Shown piece by piece: positions 44,196 to 54,195 of a stretch of 64,000 nucleotides of DNA (the first letter of the stretch is position 1; every line of letters starts with the position of its first letter). The position numbers were made by a program, and so were the translations under genes. The stretch spans positions 62,001 through 126,000 of the forward strand of contig JBAKBP010001604.1 of assembly GCA_037953745.1 (NCBI GenBank), read 5' to 3'. The notes beneath the pieces were generated by a model. That model was not told the origin of the DNA, made no database searches, and was given only the letters and a program-made list of their open reading frames with translations. The stretch comes from Lithodes maja. Its lineage: Eukaryota; Arthropoda; Malacostraca; Decapoda; Lithodidae.

Positions 44196-44414
44196 GTTCT
44201 TAAAGCTAGCGCATGCTAAGCTAGCTAAGGATAGCTCAATAAGCCCGATTAGGCGTATTTCCATTGGGGTCCTGTACTACTACCCCATCCCTTTGCTCAT
44301 GAGGGATGGTAATGACTCAGTGCTTGTGAAAAATCTTTAATGCGCCGAGCGTGGGCGCGAACCCGGGCCTTCTGGGTGGAAGTCCGAGACGCTAGTCACT
44401 ACACCAAGCGAGCC
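44171..44414 (-). mobile_element. tRNA-derived SINE with (ATT)n tail
   Basis: A 244-bp insert flanked by GAAT (44167-44170 and 44415-44418); the other two E LTRs lack it. On the minus strand it begins GGCTCGCTTGGTGTAGTGAC (A-box), has GGGTTCGCGCCC (B-box) about 50 bases on, a tRNA-unrelated body, and ends in an (ATT)n tail. The short duplication is atypical for LINE-mobilised SINEs, which usually show longer ones. The true duplication may be blurred by the tail. Confidence 0.8.
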
Positions 44415-44493
44415 GAATGATACAGCTAGAGAGTGTGAATGAGTAAGTGCAGGAGGCAGAGGGTTGTGTGCGCAGTGTTAAGCATTGTCTCGG

Positions 44494-44501
44494 TGACGTC
44501 A
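44494..44501 (+). promoter_or_regulatory. CRE palindrome TGACGTCA in E 3' LTR
   Basis: Same position in the LTR as 37741-37748. Confidence 0.4.
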
Positions 44502-45120
44502 TGCCACGGCCGGGCCCTCTGAGTGGCTAGCCGCTTTGCCACCCTCCTGCCGCAGAAGAAGGTAGTTCCCCCGCACTCCTTGCTGCCTTTGTGCCTTCCT
44601 CACTCAGAGCTTGCTTGACCAGCATAACCTTCACATCTCCCTTGCCATCTGTCCCCGACTTCCACCTATAGAACACTTTCTCTCTCTCTCAACTTCTTAC
44701 CTCTTATTCTTCTAATCTATTTAACATCATAACTCCCCTTTGGTTCTGCACGATTTCATATATCGGCCATCGTATTATATGCTGAAGCTCTCAGATATTT
44801 CATGTTTAGTTTGACATTTTGGAGGGGTTAACATTTTGTCTGTAGAGGTTCGACACACTCGCGGTGTCTCCCTACCTATTTCTTGGTTGTCTGCTGGGCT
44901 ATTTAATGCTAGACTGGGGTGAGGCTATTTGTGTTGTGATTTCCGATGTGTACCAGGTTTTGTTGAACTTGTACAATCGCAACGGATGCGTGGGAAGCCT
45001 AACTTGTCTTTCTGACTGTGTACCTTGTGAGATTAGCACTGTGTTGCAAGTGAGGGCTTTTGCCTCTGCCACCCAACACTGTGCTAACTCGTTTTGCTTT
45101 GACTTGAAGAGGGTCGCCAG

Positions 45121-45153
45121 GAGAGAACCAGATACTAGTGATCTGGATCTCTC
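45121..45153 (+). other. Conserved LTR stem-loop (family C/E form)
   Basis: As in the 5' LTR except loop ACTAGTG. Confidence 0.75.
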
Positions 45154-45965
45154 AAGAGAGCACCCCATCATTTAACGTAATTTGGCCGTACAGTCTTAAG
45201 GAGCTCGCTAGGCTACGAGCCGCTTGCTCAGCCCTAGTTTCCTAGCCTACGACATCCCAGCTAGACTTTATTCGCCTAGCAGACACCCGATTAGGATTAT
45301 AAACTCTTATGTTATGTATGTAGCATTTTTATTCACGTTGATTGTAAGCCTTGGTTGTTGTTGAGGTGCACAACCTGAGCAGGCTTTTGCGTTGCCTGAG
45401 GAAGTACTTCTTTTGTTGTTGGAGATAATACTATTGCGCATTTATCGTTATTCCCATGCCAGTTAACACTGTATGTCCCTACACTTGTCATATCTTGTTC
45501 CTGCTTTATATAACAGTTCAAAATCCGATTCGATCATCTTAGCCGCATCAGACTTTCTTCAGAAGATTCCTGTTCGATGCTTTAGGACTTTCATTCACTT
45601 TCTTTAATATAGGAGTGACAGTTTATTATTGTTTAGAGTAACTTTAATTATACCTTCTTCTTGTTTGCATTAAATCATTCCAGTGATTTAATTAAGCTCT
45701 CTATCTTTTTGCTTGTATACATTATTAACGTAATTGTATGTTGTTGTGATCAGGCTGTATCAGATATCATCAGCCTGTAGTAGTAGTGCATTTATACCGA
45801 GTTAGAGGATACCCCGCTATCGCAGATTTAACTCTGGAGGGTATAGGTGTTTTGTGCACCGGCATTATAAGTTCGAAGGTTGGATCTAGTGTTACTGTTG
45901 TGGCTGTGTGCCTTTCTAGTCCAATGATTAAGAGCCCTTGTTTTATACGGGTCCCGGTCGTAACA

Positions 45966-47717
45966 CCATAATGTGCTCGTACTCGCTAGCGCTCGCCAGG
46001 GCAGTGGAATGGGCTCTAATAATCGTAGAACGATGTTCTTTCTTTCCTAGTATTCATGTAGTCACAGCCAGATCAGTGATGGTCTTTGTTCTTGTCTGTG
46101 ACACATGGAAGTATTTTATATCAGTAATAGAGTATAAGATATGCAGTGTGAAGTTAAGGAGAAAGAGCGAGGTAGGCAGCGAGGTTGTATTATGTGCGTG
46201 TGTATGTACGTGTACCTCCCTCGCTCGCGCGGGCTTTCCCACGCCCTTGATTGGCTGGCGGGCCTGGCGCGTCCTAGGACGCTTGCTGTTCATGACGTAG
46301 TGGTCTGTGATTGGGTGCCGCTGTCCTAGTGTTGGTGCTGGGGGGGTCCCCGCCGCGTATCTCCTTAGAGCTTGGCATAGTGTGCTTGGTCCTAGACGTC
46401 CCTTGCAATCGGTCCCCCAATCTAACCCCCTGTACTACGGTTTCTCTCTCTGAACTTCTTCTTTTCCATTACTTCTCATCTTTATTCAATTACTTATCCC
46501 TTCTGGTTCTGCATACGACTTCCATAGTCGGCCAGTCGTATTACCAGCACCAGTTCTCACATATATGTTTTGCACTAGTTTTAGGTATTATTAGTCATAT
46601 TATCATTGGGTGCTTCTAATTATTGAGTTGTTCTTTGTTACTATTTAATGCTAGACAGTGGAGGGTATCTTTAGTCGTTGTCTGAGTTATGTACATGGCA
46701 AGTCAGAGCCTGTACGACTTCGACGGAGCTAGGTGCTTGTAACCCTTGTGCATATTTCTCCTTTGCGAGTGTAGCAGTATACAAGCGAAGGGCTTTTGCC
46801 TACACTTTCTTCTATGCTCTCTACCTCATTGTGTTGACCTTTGTGGAGCGCCAGGGTAAGACCAGATACTTGAGATCTGGACTTACCAAGAGAGCCTCCT
46901 AGTCACTTAACGTAACATAAGGGAAATCTGTTCAAGGGGACAGTAGGCTACGAGCATGCTTGCGCTCTGCCTAGCCTCCTGGTGCCTTTTATGCCGCTGC
47001 TAGACTTTATTAGTAATAAAGACAGCATTGTGTTTATTAACTTTAACTGTGTATGCTTTAGGAGTTCACGTATTATTTTAGCCTAGGTTGATGCTTGGTG
47101 CACAACCCAGTATGGCTGTTACTTTGGCTAAGGAAGTACTGTTTTGAGTGGTTATTATTAGTGCTGTCACAGAGTTGTTGCACTCCCTTGTTATATATAT
47201 GTATCCTACTTATTGGTGTATTTAAGATACACGCTTTGGTGTCCTGCCCCTGCATTATTTCTGATCTATATTAACGAGCATCTTAGAGCATCAGACGTTT
47301 TCAGAAGAGTCCCTATCTGTTTGCTGTAGGACTAGACTTTCAGTGTTTTCATAGAGCATTGAAGAGTTTAATGTTGATTACAGACTCACACTAAAGTTAA
47401 CGTAAGCATATATTTCTTTATTAAATCTTGTTATAGTATATTCAAGCATTGTTATTACTTAAGAGCATTTTATTATCGTAAAGTACTCCTGTTGTGAGTA
47501 GGCTTTGCCGTCACCGGAAAGCCTTTGTAGAAGTGCACTAAAACCCAGTTAATTGATACCCCGTTATCCAGTAGATTAACTCTGGAGGGTTTAAGTGTTT
47601 TGTTCACCGGCGTAATAGTTCGAGGGTTTGGAATTAGCGTACCGTTGTTGCAGACATAGCCTATCATCTAGTTCATTATTAAGTGCCCTTGTTTATTTCG
47701 TAGTGCCGGTCATAACA
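45966..47717 (+). repeat. D-family LTRb, remainder after element E
   Basis: Resumes with CCAT (mutated duplication) then AATGTGCTCG, matching LTRa from 31270. It ends ATAACA and is followed by a primer site, so it serves as the 5' LTR of the second D body. Confidence 0.85.
46855..46887 (+). other. Conserved LTR stem-loop (family D form)
   Basis: Arms GGTAAG/CTTACC and CCAGAT/ATCTGG, loop ACTTGAG. Confidence 0.8.
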
Positions 47718-47737
47718 ATTGGTGACCTTAGACCAGG
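47718..47737 (+). other. D2 primer-binding site
   Basis: ATTGGTGACCTTAGACCAGG follows LTRb. TTGGTGACC differs from D1 by C to T. Confidence 0.5.
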
Positions 47738-47979
47738 ATATAGTGAACTGAATATTGCAGTTTTTTTTTTGGAGAAATCTTATTGCCATTTGGGGTTGAA
47801 TTTATTTCTCGCATTGTTGGCAGTGGACATTGTTTTGAGGATATATAGAACTTGTTGGGAGTTTATTGGTGACCTAGTATTGCACTCAAGAACATCTTCG
47901 AATATTTTTTGTGAATAAAGCTACGCGAGAGTTTGGCTACTTTTGTCTTGACTTGAGAATTTTTGTTGTTGACTCCATC

Positions 47980-49200
47980 ATGTCACTGGACGGGTCTGAA
48001 CATAGTGAGGGCACAGTGCGAGAGACAGGCGAGGAGGTGGAGAAGGTGGAGTTCTCTAACGGCATTCGGGTGGTGAACAATGAGGAGGATGCTCGGATTT
48101 TTTTGGAGGAGCCTGTGTCGGCGGACCGGGTGTCGGGGCTGGACCGGTACGGACTGCAGTGTGTAGCCACGGTCTTATGGTTTTCCGGTACTAGCGGTTT
48201 GTCGAGAGGTGAGCTGGTTACCTGGGTGCTCGGTGGGGTGCATGGGGCTTCGGGTGGAGCGGGAGCTGGGGCACCTTCGGCCCAGCCCCCATTCCACTCG
48301 ACTCCTATCATGGCGCCCCCTCGGGTTCCGGAGCCGGGTACGTTCCCACAGGCTGATGGCCGCTGGCGGTTGGGTATGCCTCTAGGTGATTCACGGGGTG
48401 GGTCCCCAATAGTAGCACCCCCTCCTCAGGGTTTGTCTTCCGAGATGTTGTTTCAGCTCGAGCTCGCCAAACTTAATCAACAAGAGCGACAGGCTGAGCT
48501 CGAGCAGCGGAAGCATGAGACTGAGCTCGAGCAGCGGAGGCATGAGGCTGAGCTGTCGCTCGAGCAGAAAAAGCATGAGGCTGAGCTCAAGTATAGGTGT
48601 CAGGCTGAGTCTGCAAGGTATTGTGCCGATGTTGACCTAGAGAAAACGTGTATAGAGGTGACAAGGAACCGGGTCGCCCAGGGGGGTCAACCCCATGACC
48701 AGTCCCTGTCCCATCTACTAAAGTTGGTTCCAGTGTTTGATGAGTTAGGAGTTACCAAATTTTTTCTCCGGTTCGAGAAAAAGTGCCAGGAGCACCAATG
48801 GCCCGAGGAGAAGTGGGCAGCCCTTGTTTCGTCATGTTTGACGGGGAAAGCACTCAAGGCGTATGATGCTTTGCCCTTAGATTCCTGCGTGAATTATGAG
48901 GCATTGAAAGAGGCTGTCCTGAGGGCGTATGAGTTGCAGCCAGAGAACTATAGGCTGAAATTTAGAGCTGTTCCCAAGAGAAAGGACAGTACTTTCCAGG
49001 AACACGCTAGAGAGCTGTCAGATGCATTTGAGAATTGGTTAAGATCAGAGAAGGCAACTACTTTTGATGCAGTGAAACAATTAGTGTTGTTAGAGCAATT
49101 TTTTAAATGTACTGGCAGTGACTTGACTCTTAACCTGAAAGAAAAGCAACTTAAAACTCTGCAAGAGCGGCTAAGATGGCTGACCTCAGGTTGTCATTGA
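47980..49200 (+). pseudogene. gag: D2 gag remnant
   Basis: ATG at 47980. Same coiled-coil repeats (48475-48600) and SCAN-like region as D1, here open through LEQFFKCTG. One base missing near 49167 (AGAGCGG against AGAGGCGG in D1) shifts the frame to a stop at 49198-49200. The poly-C run near 49257 also differs in length from D1. The two D bodies differ by scattered substitutions, by eye a few percent. Confidence 0.85.
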
Positions 49201-49387
49201 TTCGTGGGTGCGGGTCTGCACAGAGAGCTGAGGCAGGTAACAAGGGGCGTACCACTCCCCCCCCCCCCCCCGAATTAATGACACAAATAATTATCCATTT
49301 AAGAGTACTGTTGCCAATGTTGATCCCAAGTCGAAACCCTTCCCGTTAAAGAGAGACCAGGGCCCTTCCTCACCTCAGAGGAAGTCC

Positions 49388-49900
49388 ATGAGTGAAGTGG
49401 AGTGTTTCAGGTGTCATGAGAAGGGGCATATTGCGCGCTCATGTCCGAGCACACCGCCTACAGCAGTGGTGTCACTAGTGAGCAACATCGGTGTGTCTTT
49501 GAGGTCTTCCGCGTTTACCCGGGGTAATATGTCGGTTGCGAAGTCACAGTCGGTGCAGAACCAGCAGGAGGGCTCGTCACCCGTCCGAGATGCTTTTTGT
49601 GGTCATAGGGGGCATGGCACTGTGAGGTGGGCTGGTGTGGAGCATAGGCTTGAGTTGTTGCGTGATACGGGCGCTTCCCAGACACTTGTTAAGAATTTCA
49701 CTGGCAAGCCTATTAACGCGGCTCGGGTTGTGGTGGTTCAAGGCATCAATGTTACGCGGTCTTACCCGCTGGTCAGAGTAGAGCTTGAGGTGGACGGTGT
49801 GACATGAGAGTTGGATGTGGGAGTTGTGGAGAAGTTGCCAGTTGAGGGGGTCGACCTCCTTCTCGGTAACGACTGCGATGCTCACTTCCGAGGTTCCACC
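49388..49900 (+). pseudogene. D2 CCHC knuckle and protease
   Basis: Zinc knuckle CFRCHEKGHIARSC. Protease with intact DTGA (around 49669). A TGA at 49805 replaces the CGA of D1, then two bases are lost near 49874 (GNDC in place of GNDF). Confidence 0.82.
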
Positions 49901-49908
49901 CTTAGTCG

Positions 49909-50654
49909 TTGCCGAGAGGGCGGCCGACACGTAGGGAGGGGCAAGAGGGGCTCGAGAGATCTCAGTCCGCTCAGGTGTCACAGCCTAATACCCAAGTTTT
50001 AGACCAGCGGAGGAAGGGTCAGAAGGAGAAAGTCAAGGCTGGTCGGGTTGAGAGTTTGGACCCAGCGACACTCCTTGGTGACTCGGTACTTGACCCAAAG
50101 GTGAGCTCCGGAGTGGCCCCAGAACCTGTCCCCCCTAGTGACATGGTAGGGCGTGATGGCACTCCGCGACAGAGTAGTTCCCAGGTGCAACGAGAAGATC
50201 CTAGTCTTGAGAGTTGTGGGAACGGGGCTATTGAACTCGACGAGGACGGGGAAGAATGTCATGTGAACCTGTTAAAGGAGTTTGTGAGGCAACCACCTGA
50301 GCAGCCTACTGTCCCTGTGTTGGTCTGCAGCAGCCAAGGTGGAGAAGGAGAGGGGGGCAGTGGGGCACAGGTGGAGGAATGTTGGATTGTCATGTCTCGG
50401 CGGAGCAGTGGGCGGGGGACACGAGTCGGGTGGCTGTGGAAGCGCTTGAGCACCTGCCTGAGCAGCAGTGTGCAGCGCTCCAGCCCCTGCTCGGTTCATA
50501 CCCCATTGTTTGTGCCGACAACCCAGGCTTCACAACTCATGCGGTGCACGATGTTCCGCTGGCAGGTCACTTGAGTGTTAGTAAACTGTTGGCCTCGTTG
50601 TTTCAGTGGTTCAAGGTGGGCGACGAGGCTTTGGCAGGGTTGTCAGGTCAGGGT
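49909..50654 (+). pseudogene. D2 linker and start of the chimeric ORF, cut by element C
   Basis: Shows the same integrase-less junction as D1 (ELDEDGE joined to CHVNLLKEFV near 50257). In a second frame from 50379 it reads the pre-RT linker and the AGHLSVSKLLASLFQWF segment up to the target word GGGT (50651-50654), where element C is inserted. The ORF continues at 60254. Confidence 0.8.
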
Positions 50655-51027
50655 TGTGACGCATGCCGAGTATGAGCATGCTGTACAGAACGCTCAGTCA
50701 GACCCCACTCTCGCTAGGATCGTCAGGGCAGGAACTTTGGCTGTAGTCCGTGTAGAGTTTCCTAACTCAGTTTACGTGAGCCGTTGTACTATAAGTATTA
50801 TAATTATGTATTTTCTTTTCTTCTAAGTCAACGAGTTCTATTTTATATCATTAGATATAAGTATTGTGTGTGGGACTCATATATAATGAGGAGAAGAGAG
50901 AGAGTTATGTAACGACGGCCAGTGAGCGCGCCACGAGGTAGGTAGGCCTCCCTCCCTCCTCCCTCCTCCCTCCTCCCTCCTCAAGCGCGTGGGAAATCCT
51001 TTGTCGATCCCAGATTGAGAGAGAATA

Positions 51028-51035
51028 TGACGTAA
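51028..51035 (+). promoter_or_regulatory. CRE-like TGACGTAA in C LTR
   Basis: About 60 bases upstream of the TATA box and followed by a GTGGGCGG GC-box-like word. The related LTR at 1-1579 has TTACGTAA here. Confidence 0.4.
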
Positions 51036-51089
51036 TGATTGTCAGTGGGCGGTCCTTAGTAGTTTGCGATATGCCGCTAGAGGGCCGAG

Positions 51090-51098
51090 TATAAAAAG
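51090..51098 (+). promoter_or_regulatory. TATA box of the C LTR promoter
   Basis: TATAAAAAG, repeated at 58830-58838 in the 3' LTR and at 160-168. ACTCATCAGG about 40 bases on may hold the start site. Confidence 0.6.
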
Positions 51099-51648
51099 GA
51101 GAGGTCCTCGCCACAATTCTTTAGAACTCATCAGGCAGAGCGACTTCTCATATCCCTTGCAACTATCCATATTCTTCCGACTGATGTGAACTTTCTCTAC
51201 TCTCTGAACAGCCTATCTTCTTCCCTTCTCGACCCTTTATAACCTCAATGACCCCTTTGGTGCAGATTTAGTCAGCCAAAGTATTATCGCTTGAGTTCTC
51301 ACGAGATATATGCCTGTTAGATAGCCTATTTTGGAAGGGATAACTAGAATAGGATTGATTGATGTTTGTTGCACTCGTATATGCATTTCCCTGTGTACGA
51401 TTATCCATGTTCCTGTTTTCTGCTGGTTTAGGTAATGCTAGACTGGGATAAGGTTTCGGGAGTTGTGATTTCCTATGAGTACTAGGTTTTGGTTGAACCG
51501 GTACAATTGCAACGGAGACGTGGGAAGCCTAGGTGGTCTTTCTGACTGTGTACCTTGAGAGTTTAGCACTGTGTTGCGAGTGAGGGCTTTTGCCTCTGCC
51601 ACCCAACACTGTGCTATCTCGTTTGCTTGACTTTGAGAGGATCGCCAG

Positions 51649-51681
51649 GAGAGAACCAGATACTAGTGATCTGGATCTCTC
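51649..51681 (+). other. Conserved LTR stem-loop (family C/E form)
   Basis: Arms GAGAGA/TCTCTC and CCAGAT/ATCTGG, loop ACTAGTG. It lies about 560 bases downstream of the TATA box, so it should be in the transcript leader. Confidence 0.78.
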
Positions 51682-52513
51682 AAGAGAGCATCCCGTCAAT
51701 TAACGTAATTTGGCCGCACAGTCTTAAGGACCTCGCTAGGCTACGAGCCGCTTGCTCAGCCATTGTTTCCTAACCTTAGATATCCCAGCTAGACTTTGCT
51801 CGACCAGCAGATACAGCATAGTATTGAAGCTTCTCCTTATGTATGTTATTGTTTATGCACTATTGATTTCATGTGTGGCACGCTTAGCTACTTTAGAGAT
51901 TAGTGGCCCACGAGCACAATCCTAGTAGGCTATTGTCAGTGCATTGTCGGAGTACTTCTTCTTAATGTTTGCCATTTACTATTGTCTATTCTTATAATTC
52001 TTCTTATGTCAATTTAAAGCCTTTAATATTAGTTAATTGCCAGTGTGTTACTTATTGAATTGCTGTTCAAAATCCGATACTTACTTCTTACAAGTATTCG
52101 AGAAGCATCTAACTTTATCAGAAGATTCCTTGCTTGATGCTCGAGGACTATTGTTTAACGTAACGTAATAGTGCCGATCCGAAGTAGAGGGTGGAGGACT
52201 TCTTAAGTTCTTAGTCAAGGGTGGATTACTTCGGCTTCGGCCAACACTATTCTTTAGTGTTGTAGTACTTTCTTCTTTGTTTGATTGTTGACCAGACTAG
52301 ATAACTCCCGTCTTGTTATTAGTCTGTTGTGTGAAACGCTAGTACCGAGTTCTTGTATACCCCGTTATAGCAGATAGAACTCTGGAGGGTAGTGGCGTTT
52401 TTTGTTCGGCTGGCAGTACTCTGGGGTTGGGATCGTGTGTTTCCGTTGTGGCAGCGAGCCATACTCGAGTCCTGTGTAAGAGCCCTAGTGTACCCGAGTG
52501 CCCGGTCGTAACA

Positions 52514-52532
52514 AATGGCGACCTTGCTTAGG
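52514..52532 (+). other. Element C primer-binding site
   Basis: AATGGCGACCTTGCTTAGG directly after the LTR. TGGCGACC fits a tRNA 3' end GGTCGCCA such as tRNA-Arg. Confidence 0.6.
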
Positions 52533-52728
52533 ATTTTGTGAACAGTATAATTTTCTGCAGAGTTGTACAACATTTGTTTGTTCGTACTTTAGCGTACATA
52601 TTGAAGAATATTTTTTTTTTTGTAAGGCAATTAGGAGAGCATTTAAGAGACTCCAGTTAATTTAGTAATTAGTGCTTACATAAGGGAGTTTAACACTTTT
52701 GTCTCGAGAATTTTTTGTGAACTTCAGT

Positions 52729-54195
52729 ATGTCGTGCCCTAGTACTGACGAGGAGCGAGAGATGCCATTTGAGGAGGTGCCGTTAGTAACTAGTGAGGAG
52801 GATGCTAGACTTTTTGTGAGTAAGCAGTACCATGTGACGGAGGGGAGGCTGACTGGGGTGGATATTTATGGCTTGCACCTGATAGCCAAGGTTTTGGGCA
52901 GATCCAATGTAGGAGGGATGTCCAAGGGGGAGCTGATTTCCTGGGTGTTGCGTGGGCGACATGGGGTTTCGGAGGAGAGGGCGTTTGGGGGGGTTCCTCC
53001 CCAGATCCCCTCTCACTCGACTCCCACAGTGCCGTCCACTCAGTTGCCGGAGGTTAGCACTCTCCCACAGAGGGATGAGAATTGGAAGATTGGAGTGCCC
53101 TCGGGCGGTGCGTATGGTGGTTCCCCAGTTCTTGCCCCCCCTCCTTCAGTAGTGGCAGCTCCCTCTTCCTGCCTGTCTCCAGATATGATATTTAGACTTG
53201 AGCTTGCTAAAATTGAGTCTAGGAAGTATGAGATTGAGGCTGAGTCTAGGAAGCAGGAGAAGGAGATTGAGGCTGAGTCTAGGAAGCAGGAGAAGGAGAT
53301 TGAGGCTGAGGTTAGGAAGCAGGAGAATGAGACTAGGAGGCATGAGATTGAGGTTAGGAGGCACGAGGCTGAGCTTAGGTACGACTCAGAGAAATATTGT
53401 GCTCAAATAGATTTAGATAAGACTCGTGCAGAGTCGACAGGGATTCGGATGGGCCGTGAGGGCCAAGTAAGAGAACAGTCCTTGTCCCACTTAGTCAAGT
53501 TGGTGCCGGCATTTAGTGAAACTGAAGTCACAGAATTTTTTAATCGTTTTGAGAAGAAGTGTAGGGAGCATAATTGGCCTGAAGAGAAGTGGGCAGCTCT
53601 GGTCTCCTCAAGACTTACGGGTAAGGGTCTGAAGGCTTATGATGCACTGCCTTTAGAGTCTTGCATTGACTACCCAGAATTGAAGAGAGCTGTCCTACGG
53701 GCATACGAGTTGCAACCAGAAACATATCGATTGAAGTTTCGGGGTGTTACAAAGACTAGGGAGGCGACCTTTCTTGAACATGCCCGGGACTTAAAAGATG
53801 CACTTACAAACTGGACACGTTCTGAGAAAGCTGAGACGGCCGAACAGTTGACTGAGCTGTTTCTGCTCGAGCAGTTTTATAAGTGTACAGGTGCAGAAAT
53901 GACTTTAACTATTAAAGAAAAGAATCCAAAAACTCTACAGGAGGCAGCTGAGATGGCTGACCTCCGGCTATCATTAATTCGTGGGTGCGGGTCTGCCCAG
54001 CGTAGTGAGGCAGGTAACAAGGGGCGTGACGCCCCACCCCCCCGAGTTAGTAATATATCTTATGCAAACAAGTACAAGAGTTACGATACCAAGACTGACC
54101 ACAAGACTAGCACCGTCCCATTTAAGAAGGGGCCGGGCCCTTCCCAGTACCAAAGGGAAGCCCAAAGGGGAGTTAGAGTGTTATCAATGTCATAA
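52729..54195 (+). CDS. gag: Element C gag
   Basis: 488 codons from ATG at 52729, chosen because the frame upstream to 52699 has no ATG and the start MSCPS aligns with starts in A, D and E. A coiled coil of 11-residue repeats with SRKQEKEIEAE (about 53220-53390) precedes a capsid-like domain with EFFNRFEKKCREHNWPEEKW. A SCAN-like segment follows (AYELQPETYRLKFRG ... LLEQFYKCTGAEM ... KTLQEAAEMADL). The gag frame ends at 54195, just before the zinc knuckle, which is in the pol frame. In element A the same region is fused in one frame. Confidence 0.9.
   Translation: MSCPSTDEEREMPFEEVPLVTSEEDARLFVSKQYHVTEGRLTGVDIYGLHLIAKVLGRSNVGGMSKGELISWVLRGRHGVSEERAFGGVPPQIPSHSTPTVPSTQLPEVSTLPQRDENWKIGVPSGGAYGGSPVLAPPPSVVAAPSSCLSPDMIFRLELAKIESRKYEIEAESRKQEKEIEAESRKQEKEIEAEVRKQENETRRHEIEVRRHEAELRYDSEKYCAQIDLDKTRAESTGIRMGREGQVREQSLSHLVKLVPAFSETEVTEFFNRFEKKCREHNWPEEKWAALVSSRLTGKGLKAYDALPLESCIDYPELKRAVLRAYELQPETYRLKFRGVTKTREATFLEHARDLKDALTNWTRSEKAETAEQLTELFLLEQFYKCTGAEMTLTIKEKNPKTLQEAAEMADLRLSLIRGCGSAQRSEAGNKGRDAPPPRVSNISYANKYKSYDTKTDHKTSTVPFKKGPGPSQYQREAQRGVRVLSMS

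Larger units (their letters stand above)
37438..45965 (+). mobile_element. Element E: decayed Gmr1-related element inside D LTRb
   Basis: LTRs 37438-39444 and 43943-45965, starting TGTGACGCC/TGTGATGCC and ending GTAACA. Target duplication is CCAG on the left and CCAT on the right (one mutation); the solo E LTR at 62006-63790 keeps CCAG on both sides. The 5' LTR holds MITE M3 and the 3' LTR holds a SINE. Without these, both LTRs are about 1775 bp. Gag is broken and there is no integrase, RT core or RNase H core. Confidence 0.88.
43943..45965 (+). repeat. Element E 3' LTR (contains a SINE)
   Basis: 2023 bp including the 244-bp SINE and its 4-bp duplication. No M3 insertion. Confidence 0.88.
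50655..52513 (+). repeat. Element C 5' LTR
   Basis: 1859 bp, TGTGAC...GTAACA. The start is fixed by the GGGT duplication and the end by the primer site. Confidence 0.93.
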
